From positions 1 through 7,697 of the forward strand of contig JAGVBL010000414.1 of NCBI GenBank assembly GCA_020059785.1: 7,697 bases of DNA, read 5' to 3'. The notes under the pieces were generated by a model that was not told the origin of the DNA, made no database searches, and saw only the letters and a list, made by a program, of their open reading frames with translations. Origin of the DNA: Ignavibacteriales bacterium. GTDB lineage: Bacteria > Bacteroidota > Ignavibacteria > Ignavibacteriales > Melioribacteraceae. The translations under genes and the position numbers were made by a program. Shown here in pieces: positions 1-6,660 of the stretch. Numbering within the stretch: the first letter of the stretch is position 1; the number at the start of each line of letters is the position of its first letter.

Positions 1-416
1 CTTGAATTTTCCAGATAAGCATAAAACTTAATACGCACTCCATGATAGTCTCCATCTTCAACGATATTCTCAGATTCAATTTCATTAGTTTCGAAACGCA
101 ACCCATCATCACAACCAACTTTCAAAATATCTTTAATTATTTCAGCGATTTCGTCCTTATCATTTGATACAGAAGAGCCAAGAAAATCAATATCTTTTGT
201 GGGGCGAGAACGGCTAATATCATGTGCAATAAATAGTAAAGCACCTTTTAGTATCAGGTTTTTAGAATAAATTGATTTGGATAGACGAAAAAGAAAACGT
301 TCTTGCATGTATTGACGTAAAACGCTTTGGTATTCTTTTCCGGTTTGAGCGGAAATATTTCTCAAACGTTCCTTAACAGAAGCTGCTATTTTTTTAATTA
401 CTTTTTCAGAAGACAT
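1..416 (-). CDS. abiEii: AbiEii/AbiGii-family nucleotidyltransferase toxin, 3' end cut off by the window
   Basis: Too short for a complete ORF here, but translation from the ATG at 414-416 stays open to the left edge and gives 138 residues. Residues 57-61 read KGALL and residues 75-77 read DID within RPTKDIDFLG. This spacing is that of the nucleotidyltransferase fold of the AbiEii/AbiGii toxins: glycine-containing motif I, then the DxD metal-binding pair. The third catalytic carboxylate would lie just after the last visible residues (GVRIKFYAYLENS) and is outside the window. Family members bind nucleotides, and the related MenT toxins modify tRNA 3' ends; the substrate of this protein is unknown. 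It starts 15 bp after the stop of the AbiEi-like gene without a clear Shine-Dalgarno sequence, so translational coupling is likely. Motif I has KGA where many relatives have KGG, which also occurs in functional family members. Confident as to family, not as to activity. Confidence 0.88.
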   Translation of the reverse strand, partial: MSSEKVIKKIAASVKERLRNISAQTGKEYQSVLRQYMQERFLFRLSKSIYSKNLILKGALLFIAHDISRSRPTKDIDFLGSSVSNDKDEIAEIIKDILKVGCDDGLRFETNEIESENIVEDGDYHGVRIKFYAYLENS

Positions 417-431
417 AGATTACCATTTTAT

Positions 432-1028
432 CTATGATAGTATTGCTTTAATCATTGGTTCCATTTTTTTCTTTACACCACAAATATCAGCATATTCAAG
501 AAGCTTAGAAATATTCATCTCTTTCCTTTTCTTGAGGTATTCTTTTAGCGATTCAACAACAACATCTTCTCCGAGTTTATTGATGTATCGGAAAAGATCT
601 CCAATAGTTTTTTCTCTATTATAAATTTTTATGATGCCACTTTTTGTGTTAAGAGTTTCAATACCATGATCATAATAGCTATCGGCAAAATAATAGACTC
701 TTGTAGGAGGATAACGAAGAACAAATTTATCGGTATTATTAGGAACTGCTACATATACTTCCGATGGATTGAACGTTGTTAGTTCATAATATGATGCCGC
801 GGAGAGAAGGCATATAACGGCGTTCTTATTTGAATTACAAACATCAGCAAAGCTTCCATGTTCATCCCAAGAAAACTCAATTAGTTTATATAGTCCGGGT
901 CTAACCTTCTCAATAGTTTTTTCCTTTACAGCTTTTGCAATATCGCGTGTTTGGATTCCGGCTTCCCGGAGTTCTTTCATTCGAGAATAACCGTTATTCT
1001 TCTCAAAGATTTCTATAATTTTTTTCAT
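432..1028 (-). CDS. abiEi: AbiEi-family antitoxin / transcriptional autoregulator
   Basis: A 198-residue protein from the ATG at 1026-1028. Residues about 1-50 form a winged helix-turn-helix typical of AbiEi (KKIIEIFEKNNGYSRMKELR, ending in VRPGLYKL). The rest matches the AbiEi C-terminal region: CLLSAASYYELTTFNP near 73-88, and YNREKTIGDLFRY near 136-148 followed by a charged helix. In characterised AbiE systems this protein represses its own operon through inverted repeats in the promoter and counters the nucleotidyltransferase toxin without direct binding (type IV). The toxin gene follows 15 bp downstream. An in-frame ATG at 1068-1070 would add 14 residues (MLYIYLVNDSICER). I prefer the inner start because the outer one lies inside a long inverted repeat (1042-1088) that looks like the operator, and because the protein fold begins at MKKII. 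Neither start has a convincing ribosome binding site, so the start remains open. Confidence 0.85.
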   Translation of the reverse strand: MKKIIEIFEKNNGYSRMKELREAGIQTRDIAKAVKEKTIEKVRPGLYKLIEFSWDEHGSFADVCNSNKNAVICLLSAASYYELTTFNPSEVYVAVPNNTDKFVLRYPPTRVYYFADSYYDHGIETLNTKSGIIKIYNREKTIGDLFRYINKLGEDVVVESLKEYLKKRKEMNISKLLEYADICGVKKKMEPMIKAILS

Positions 1029-1041
1029 TCGTTCACATATT

Positions 1042-1088
1042 GAATCGTTTACAAGGTAAATATACAACATTTACCTTGTAATTGATTC
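1042..1088. promoter_or_regulatory. Inverted repeat, probable AbiEi operator/promoter region
   Basis: Two 20-bp arms, 1042-1061 (GAATCGTTTACAAGGTAAAT) and 1069-1088, are reverse complements at 18 of 20 positions, with a 7-base spacer. The core TTACAAGGTAAAT is perfect in both arms. It lies 13 bp upstream of the preferred abiEi start. AbiEi proteins are known to bind inverted repeats in their own promoter, so I read this as an autoregulatory operator. A TATATT stretch (minus strand, 1059-1064) could be a -10 element that the repressor would cover, but I find no good -35 partner, so the exact promoter is not assigned. The symmetric arms could alternatively form an RNA hairpin if transcription starts further upstream. 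Confidence 0.72.
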
Positions 1089-1147
1089 GTTTTTCTTAGC
1101 AAGTAGGAAAGATTTTGAAAGACGAAACAAAGTTTTTAAGCTAAATT

Positions 1148-1384
1148 CTAATTTTTTGTATCTTTTGGTGGATTTGGGTCGTTGCCATAACTATCCTTGT
1201 CTCGAATCTTACCATTTTTTCCGTGAATTACAACTTCTGATTTTTGATGCTTTGCAATTCCTATTGCATCTTTAATAGCTTTTTGTTGAGTTGGTTGGAT
1301 TGAGGTGGCTTTGGAATTTCCGGCTCCTTTAACAGCCCAGCCATCTTTGTGAGGAACTACGTGTTGATCTTTACCTCTAGACAT
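1148..1384 (-). CDS. Small DUF2188-family protein
   Basis: A 78-residue, lysine-rich protein without membrane segment or signal peptide. It matches the DUF2188 pattern over its full length: HVVPHKDGWAVKGAGN near residues 8-23, a middle TQQKAIKDAIGIAKHQ helix, then SEVVIHGKNGKIRDKDSYGN and the DPNPPKDT tail. The function of the family is not established; the fold is a small two-repeat-like unit with a conserved aromatic/glycine core. The ATG at 1382-1384 is supported by the best ribosome binding site in the window (AAGGAGG, 6 bases upstream). It lies only 13 bp after the stop of the YgjP-like gene, so it should be the last gene of the restriction-modification operon. No terminator hairpin is visible in the 63-bp gap between its stop codon and the downstream inverted repeat. 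Confident as to family; no function is claimed. Confidence 0.85.
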   Translation of the reverse strand: MSRGKDQHVVPHKDGWAVKGAGNSKATSIQPTQQKAIKDAIGIAKHQKSEVVIHGKNGKIRDKDSYGNDPNPPKDTKN

Positions 1385-1390
1385 TTTGAA

Positions 1391-1397
1391 CCTCCTT
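1391..1397 (-). promoter_or_regulatory. Strong Shine-Dalgarno sequence of the DUF2188 gene
   Basis: The minus strand reads AAGGAGG, directly after the TAA stop of the upstream gene, and 6 bases before the ATG. It is the only near-consensus ribosome binding site in the window, which suggests that the small protein is made in larger amounts than its operon neighbours. Confidence 0.8.
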
Positions 1398-2108
1398 TTA
1401 AGACATAATTAATTCCAGTTTGTTTTTCCAGAATTCCCAATTAGGGAGAAAGTAAGATTGTAATTGGTAAAATTTATTACTGTGATTCGGATACTTAAGA
1501 TGACATAATTCATGAATGATTACATATTTGATACAATTCTTTGGCGCTTTTATTAATTCTGAATTTAGAATTATCTTTTTACCGGGCGTGCAGCTACCCC
1601 AACGCTTTTTCATTTTACGAATTTGAAACGCGCGAGGAATTAATTTCTTAGAATGAAATTCTTTGATCATCTCTCCATATATTTTACCGATGATTAACTT
1701 GGCGCGTATATTATACCATTCTTCAATAACATGAATTATTTGTTGTTGATTATGCTGAGGATTAGTGTTGACGATAATATAACCGTTCTGAATTTTCACA
1801 TTTGGCTGAATTGATTTACGGATTTTTAATTTTAATTGTTTACCAAGATAAAGATGAGTTTCACCATTTATATATTTTCTTGATGGAGTTAACGGTTGTA
1901 ATCCTTCAAAATAATTTAGCTGCTTTAATATCCAGGGCGCTCTTTTTTGTAACCGTTTTTCAATTTGCTTGCGAGTGGCTTTTAGAGGAGCTTTAATTTC
2001 GACAATCATATTAGGGTGAACAGAAATACTAAGCGATTTACGATCTTGGAGAGAAACACAATATTGAATTACCGAGTTGCCATATTTCATTCTAAATGCT
2101 TTTTGCAT
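1398..2108 (-). CDS. YgjP/DUF45-type zinc metallohydrolase linked to the type I R-M operon
   Basis: A 236-residue protein of the YgjP-like (DUF45, M48/SprT-like) metallopeptidase group. The C-terminal part carries RWGSC (about 169-173) and the zinc motif HELCH (199-203), followed by a third probable ligand His209 in YPNHSNKFY. The N-terminal part is a beta-rich region with RAPWILKQL, usual for the family. Genes of this family are often found beside hsdR, but their role there is unsettled; E. coli YgjP has been linked to nucleotide pyrophosphatase activity, while the HExxH motif suggests a peptidase. The ATG at 2106-2108 overlaps the hsdR stop as TAATG and has AAAAGG 8 bases upstream, so I choose it over an in-frame ATG at 2139-2141 that would add MCECCKEKVYI and overlap hsdR by 34 bases. 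Translation is thus probably coupled to hsdR; frameshifts in hsdR could reduce it. Confidence 0.87.
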   Translation of the reverse strand: MQKAFRMKYGNSVIQYCVSLQDRKSLSISVHPNMIVEIKAPLKATRKQIEKRLQKRAPWILKQLNYFEGLQPLTPSRKYINGETHLYLGKQLKLKIRKSIQPNVKIQNGYIIVNTNPQHNQQQIIHVIEEWYNIRAKLIIGKIYGEMIKEFHSKKLIPRAFQIRKMKKRWGSCTPGKKIILNSELIKAPKNCIKYVIIHELCHLKYPNHSNKFYQLQSYFLPNWEFWKNKLELIMS

Positions 2109-2116
2109 TATATATA

Positions 2117-2122
2117 CCTTTT
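2117..2122 (-). promoter_or_regulatory. Ribosome binding site deciding the start of the YgjP-like gene
   Basis: AAAAGG on the minus strand lies inside the end of hsdR, 8 bases before the ATG that overlaps the hsdR stop codon (TAATG). It favours this start over the in-frame ATG 33 bases upstream. Confidence 0.6.
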
Positions 2123-4565
2123 CTTTGCAACATTCACACACATTTCAACAATTTTATCGATCTCATCAAAGTCTATTTCAATTTGATATTTGTCTTTTAA
2201 TTCATCGTAGATAAAATCACCAAGATCGATCTTAAGTTTTCCAAGAATAGAATAGTTTGAATCCCAATCGATAATTGGATTACCGTTATCCAAAACGATG
2301 GATTTAGTAATATCATCAATAGTGATTGCCGCATCTGTAGAAAATGATTTACACTTTTCTACATCCTCACATTTATCTTTTAAACTCTCGAATGTAATAC
2401 CATAGAAAGCTTGAGCAATTTCTCTATTGCGAAGAATTTCCGGAATATCTTCGTTTGTATGGTTAACAATTTTATCCGCAACGGTTTTAGTTCTTTTCAA
2501 TCGTTCGGTTTCATCAATGCGATGCTGGCGGTAATCATCTATGATTTTTTTTAGTATCTCGGACATTTTTTTGTAAAAGATTGGATCTTCATCCCATCTT
2601 TCAGTTATTGTCTTTGTAGTTCTACTAGCAATAGTATCAGCTTTGGCAGCTTCGCCAGTAAGTTTTTCAACTTCTTGCTCAAACTTATCTCTATCAAAAA
2701 TGTTTACTTGATCTGTTATTTTAATAACTTCATCACTTGTTACATGTTTATCAATTAGCTTTTGAACTTGTTGTTCATATTGCCGATAGTCTATTGAATC
2801 TGAATAACGAGATTTGACAGAAACACGAAGTTTGAGAAAGAACTTTGCGTCATCTCTATATCGTTGAATAATCCTTTCATCAGTAGTCTCGTGAAAATCC
2901 ATTGAGGAGAAGGCTATTTTCAACCTTCTGGCAAAGAGAGAAAGTTTATCGTAATAGTTTTGGCGAATAGCATTATCGGATAATAATTGTTCATATGATT
3001 CTTCATCATATTTGTTCTTAATTTCTTTGAAGATTGACCAAAGGTCTGAATGAGATTGAGGAAGTTTTGCGATTTCCTCTTTGATGTGAGTTAGTGTTAG
3101 TTTTAAGTCTTCTTCATCGAATTCATTTAAGCTGGTATAGGTAGTTAGAGCATCGTCAAGATTTTCAAGAATACCGAAGTAGTCAATAATAAAACCAAAA
3201 TCCTTCCCGGCATAACGTCTGTTAACTCTTGCAATTGCTTGAAGTAGTGTATGCTCTTTAAGGTTACGAGTAAGATATAGAACTATATTGCGCGGATTGT
3301 CAAAGCCGGTTAAGAGTTTATCCACAACAATTATGATTTGAGGATTTGGATTGTATTTGAAATCGTTGCGCAAGCTTTTGTCGTAATTCTTTGCATTTCC
3401 ATATTTATCAATCATTGTTTTCCAGAATTTTTGAACCCGATCGGTTGGACCACCATAAGCAGTTTCATTTCCTTCGCGATCATCCGGTGGAGAGATAAGA
3501 ACATCAGAAGAAACTAAACCGATTTCATCAAGATATTCTTTGTATTTAATAGCTGTATCTTTATTAGGAGCTACAAGCTGACCTTTGAATGGCGATTCTT
3601 TTCCCCACGTATCATCGAAATGGTTGCTGATATCCCAAGCAATACAATATATTTTTTGATCTGCCAAATTAAGCTGATCTGCTGAAGCAAATTTTTTCTT
3701 AAGTTCTAATTTCTGATACTCGTTTAACGGTTCTGATATTTTATTAAAGTAAGTGTCGATAGGTTTTTCGTTTACTTTTTGAATAGCATGACGACCTTCA
3801 TACAAAAGCGGTATTACCGCACCGTCGGCAACAGCTTCATCAATGGTGTAAGTATCTATCATACCACCAAATTTTGCAGCAGTGCTTTTTTCTTTTTTCA
3901 TCAAAGGAGTTCCGGTAAAGCCAATAAAGCTGGCATTGGGAAGAGCTTTTCTCATTTTGATTGCAAACTCTCCGTATTGACTGCGGTGGCTTTCATCAAC
4001 AAGAACAAATATTTCCTTTGATGTTAGTGGAGCTTTTAATTGTTTTATTGCGGCAACGAACTTATTAATGATGGTTGTTAAGATAGCATCATTATTGGAC
4101 TCTAGGAGATCTGATAATTTTTTACCGCTTGTTGCTTGCTCAACTTCAACAGAACATTTTTTGAATGTGCCATAAATCTGATCATCGAGTTCAACTCTAT
4201 CGGTTACTAAAACAATCTTGGGATTTACTATTTCTTTATCTAAAATAATTTGCTGTGCCGTCCATACTTGCTCTAAGGATTTTCCGCTACCTTGTGATTT
4301 CCAATTTACACCACCGAGCCGTCTTCCATCTTTATCGAATGTTTTAATTTTCTCAAGAGTTTTTTTAACACCAAAATATTGAGGATAACGTGCAATCTTT
4401 TTTTCGCCTCCATCAAAGATCATAAACTTGTAAATGAGTTCTAAGAGCCGATCTATTCTACACAAATTATAAATAGCTTCATCTTGATTTGTGATTTGAA
4501 GTTCTTCTTTTTCTTGTTCTTCAAAATAATTACGAGCATAATTGAATGGTTCTGTGAATAAACTA

Positions 4566-4571
4566 TTTTTT
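4566..4571 (-). other. Second hsdR frameshift site (A6 tract, one A short)
   Basis: On the coding strand the sequence is GAACAAAAAATAG. The upstream frame reads E-Q-K-I-V and soon diverges into non-family sequence; the downstream frame reads ...T-K-N-S-L-F-T-E-P and leads into the helicase domain. A seventh A would join them as AEQKNSLFTEPFNYARNYF. The junction falls at composite residues 257-259, between nuclease and helicase domains. Confidence 0.85.
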
Positions 4572-4988
4572 GTTCTGCAGAAAGCGGTGTGTTTTTAAGT
4601 GTATTAAGTTTTTCTATGTAATCATTTTCTTCGTTGGTATTTGGTTTGAATTTTTCTCTCCAAAGTGACCAAAACTCCGAATCGGTTCCATTTGTTGCAT
4701 ACTTAGATGAATTGACCGCGAGACCGATTAATATTTGTGCATATTTATAAAGTGAACGTATTCCATCATCTTGCTGATTGCGTAAATTTTGGGAGATTGC
4801 TTGCTCCAACGGTTCTTTTATATGAGGACTTTTACATTCAATAATTACAATTGGAATACCGTTTATAAATAGGACAATATCCGGTCTATAATGATCTTTG
4901 CTGCCACTTCTTAAAACAGCATACTCTGCCGTAACGTGAAAAACATTTCTTTCCGGTTTTTGCCAATCGATATAGTTAAGAGTAAAAC

Positions 4989-4994
4989 TTTTTT
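4989..4994 (-). other. First hsdR frameshift site (A6 tract, one A short)
   Basis: On the coding strand the sequence is GACAAAAAAGTTTTAC. The upstream frame reads D-K-K-V-L-L and stops at 4911-4913. The other frame, which is open from about 5019, continues with S-F-T-L-N-Y-I-D-W and then the nuclease core. A seventh A would join them as DQDKKSFTLNYIDW, a usual HsdR sequence at this place (composite residues 113-126). Confidence 0.87.
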
Positions 4995-5345
4995 GTCTTG
5001 ATCTATAGACTGTTCCAGACTTTTACCAAGTGTGAGCAGATCGTAAATCTGTTGAGCAGCGTTTATATATCCTTCTGTAAGATCTATGTTTTTTAGAGCA
5101 GCAACAGCGTAAGAAATATTTGCATCGGAAAAATTATAATCTTTGCCTTTGTATTGAATAGAATTTATTTCATGCAATTGTTTTTTGAGAATATTATCCA
5201 GAATAACATTTGAGGATTTACTTCCTCTTTCTTTGAGGGCATCTTCCGGAGAGAGATAAGTAAAACCAAGTTTAATAAGCAGTTGAAGCGCCGGAATTTG
5301 GGAAATGTGATCTTCTCTGAATGAAGGAATTTCGTTCATATAAAA

Positions 5346-5349
5346 CCTC
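5346..5349 (-). promoter_or_regulatory. Ribosome binding site of hsdR
   Basis: GAGG on the minus strand, 6 bases before the hsdR ATG at 5337-5339. It shows that hsdR has its own translation start and does not depend on coupling to hsdS, which ends 94 bp upstream. Confidence 0.6.
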
Positions 5350-5367
5350 GAAAATTTATTCTCTTTA

Positions 5368-5383
5368 TTGGGCTAAAGCCCAA
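5368..5383. repeat. REP-like hairpin, TAAA loop (6-bp stem)
   Basis: TTGGGC-TAAA-GCCCAA on the plus strand is a perfect 6-bp palindrome with a 4-base loop, between hsdS and hsdR and about 30 bases upstream of the hsdR start. It pairs with a second hairpin 16 bases away that has the same TAAA loop flanked by C and G. Not followed by a U-run in the direction of the operon, so not a convincing terminator. Confidence 0.6.
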
Positions 5384-5399
5384 ATTATTTTTTTCCCTA

Positions 5400-5423
5400 A
5401 ACCACGACCTAAAGGTCGTGGTT
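5400..5423. repeat. REP-like hairpin, TAAA loop (10-bp stem)
   Basis: AACCACGACC-TAAA-GGTCGTGGTT on the plus strand: a perfect 10-bp stem with a 4-base loop, 11 bases after the hsdS stop. It shares the loop and orientation with the smaller hairpin at 5368-5383. Short palindromes of this sort, in pairs and between genes, are typical of REP elements moved by RAYT (Y1) transposases; that is an inference, as no RAYT gene is in the window. In the transcript it is followed by TTTAGGGAAAA, not by a U-run, so it could slow or stabilise the mRNA more readily than terminate it. Confidence 0.65.
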
Positions 5424-5433
5424 AGTAAAATTT

Positions 5434-6660
5434 TTATTTTGTCTTAACACGAATTTTGCCAGTTAACAGTTTTTGCATTAATCCTTTCTTCTGTCGTTTT
5501 AGCAATTCCAATTTTGTTCTGAGCAATTCGATTTCTTTATCAACATTTAATAATGTGGAAGCAATCATCTTTTGTTCATCCACAGCAGGGATAAATATTT
5601 TTAGTTTTAGAAGATCTGTTTTATTTAACACTCTATTTCTACCAGCACCACCAGGAGAAATTAATCCTAAGTTATAAGTGAACTGCTTTTGCACCATTAA
5701 ATATCTAAAGTAGTCAGGTATAAGCTGCTCAGTGTTGAATGTAAAGGTTGGGAAACGGTGAGAGACCAGAGCATGTTCATCTGTTTTATTAACAATAGCA
5801 ATTGCTCCTTCCCAAGCAAATGTAATATTTATGATTAGATCATTTTCTTTTACTTGGAAGAGTTCGTCCATCATTATTTCTTCGGGATTATTCACTTCTC
5901 GCAAAAAGGTTCCCTTACCATGGCTTCTAATTCCGAGCGCGATATATTTATCATTTGGTCGTTCGATAGGTCTACTAACCGATTGCAAACAGATGCTTAA
6001 TTTCTTTTCCTTCCAATCAGATTTTAGAAATTCTTTAAATCTTTTTTTGCCGGAAAGAAGCTGCTGCATTAAGCCCTTTTTGAGAAGCAGTTTTTGAGAG
6101 ATAAGATTTTGAGTATTGTAAATGAATTTGTCTTGGGAGATAATAATCTCCGCTATTATTTTTTGCTCATTTAACGGTGGTAAAGGAACAGGTAGTTCTG
6201 CAATATCTTCTTGTCCTATTGTTGTCATTGTAGTTGTTTTTGCACAACGCATAAAAAACCTTCGCGCTTTTTCCGACAAGCAATAAAAACGTAAAAAGTT
6301 GGGATCAACTAATGATTTGTTTGGACTCACCTTCATTATGTGACCATCATAAGTAACATTGTCAGAGTCTTCTGGGTAAATATTACAGTGGGCAATCCCC
6401 TCTAGTTTTAATGATGACCTAGTAAAAAATATATCATCCTTCTTTACTTTATTCCTTAAAAATTCTTCTTCATTAATGCTAAGTTGACTCAAGGTTTGTC
6501 TTAATATATGAGGTTCAGTATATAAGTCATAAACATTAATTAATAGATAGCCACTTCCAACTTTTAGAGGATCATTAAAAACACCGTTAGCGATTCCATT
6601 TTCTGAGAGATTTATCAGTGTGTCTATTTTCCAATCTTCTGGATATTTATATTTTTTCAT
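5434..6660 (-). CDS. hsdS: Type I restriction-modification specificity subunit HsdS
   Basis: DNA-recognition subunit, 408 residues, the usual length. It has the two-half architecture: target-recognition domain 1 (about 7-155), conserved region 1 (156-205), target-recognition domain 2 (about 213-352) and conserved region 2 (353-404). The conserved regions repeat each other: PPLNEQKIIAEI with KKGLMQQLLSGKKR, against IPAVDEQKMIAST with KKGLMQKLLTGKIR. They form the long helices that hold the two recognition domains apart and bind HsdM; each half reads one part of a bipartite target. The target sequence cannot be deduced from here. The ATG (6658-6660) overlaps the hsdM stop as ATGA and has no clear ribosome binding site, so translation is probably coupled to hsdM. 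The reading frame is intact throughout, in contrast to hsdR. Confidence 0.95.
   Translation of the reverse strand: MKKYKYPEDWKIDTLINLSENGIANGVFNDPLKVGSGYLLINVYDLYTEPHILRQTLSQLSINEEEFLRNKVKKDDIFFTRSSLKLEGIAHCNIYPEDSDNVTYDGHIMKVSPNKSLVDPNFLRFYCLSEKARRFFMRCAKTTTMTTIGQEDIAELPVPLPPLNEQKIIAEIIISQDKFIYNTQNLISQKLLLKKGLMQQLLSGKKRFKEFLKSDWKEKKLSICLQSVSRPIERPNDKYIALGIRSHGKGTFLREVNNPEEIMMDELFQVKENDLIINITFAWEGAIAIVNKTDEHALVSHRFPTFTFNTEQLIPDYFRYLMVQKQFTYNLGLISPGGAGRNRVLNKTDLLKLKIFIPAVDEQKMIASTLLNVDKEIELLRTKLELLKRQKKGLMQKLLTGKIRVKTK

Larger units (their letters stand above)
2108..5339 (-). pseudogene. hsdR: Type I restriction enzyme R subunit (HsdR), interrupted by two single-base frameshifts
   Basis: The ATP-driven translocase and nuclease of the type I R-M complex. 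Three reading frames together give one normal-length protein: 5339 to about 4989, then to about 4566, then to the stop at 2108-2110. Restoring one A in each of two A6 tracts gives exactly 1078 codons. In the composite, the nuclease core is at 154-170 (RPDIVLF then IECK, i.e. Asp154, Glu168, Lys170). The helicase motifs follow: Walker A SQGSGKS at 349-355, DESH at 449-452, GFTGTP at 474-479, LLTGFDNP near 676-683 and QAIARVNR at 701-708. The C-terminal part (around WDEDPIFYKKMSEILKK) resembles the HindI-like DUF3387 region. Read as written, translation stops after 142 residues (stop 4911-4913), before the nuclease core. All helicase motifs are undamaged and other A7/A8 runs stay in frame, so the damage is recent or a sequencing error. 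Confidence 0.9.

Noticed and set aside
1029..1147. A defined -35/-10 promoter for abiE
   Set aside because: TATATT is present near the repeat spacer, but no reasonable partner is found at the expected distance, so only the operator is annotated.
1802..1996. Plus-strand open frame opposite the YgjP-like gene
   Set aside because: It lies wholly within a well-supported minus-strand gene, has no ribosome binding site and resembles no family.
3779..4021. Plus-strand open frame opposite hsdR
   Set aside because: Shadow of the conserved helicase region, including the DESH and GFTGTP motifs on the other strand.
4453..4809. Separate small gene starting at a TTG at 4809
   Set aside because: The frame is open upstream to about 5019 and encodes the HsdR nuclease core there, so the TTG is an internal leucine codon of hsdR.
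4989..4994. Canonical dnaX-like -1 programmed frameshift heptamer A-AAA-AAG
   Set aside because: The bases AAAAAAG are present, but the zero frame is AAA-AAA-G, not A-AAA-AAG. No upstream Shine-Dalgarno-like stimulator or downstream hairpin was seen, so I do not call it programmed.
5368..5423. Rho-independent terminator between hsdS and hsdR
   Set aside because: Neither hairpin is followed by a U-run on the operon's transcript strand; the bases after the larger one are TTTAGGGAAAA.
5368..5423. Degenerate CRISPR repeat pair
   Set aside because: Only two palindromes of different sequence and length, 16 bases apart, with no spacer-sized interval and no cas gene.
5456..6097. Two plus-strand open frames opposite hsdS
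   Set aside because: Both are antisense to an intact, full-length hsdS and have low-complexity Ser/Phe-rich translations.
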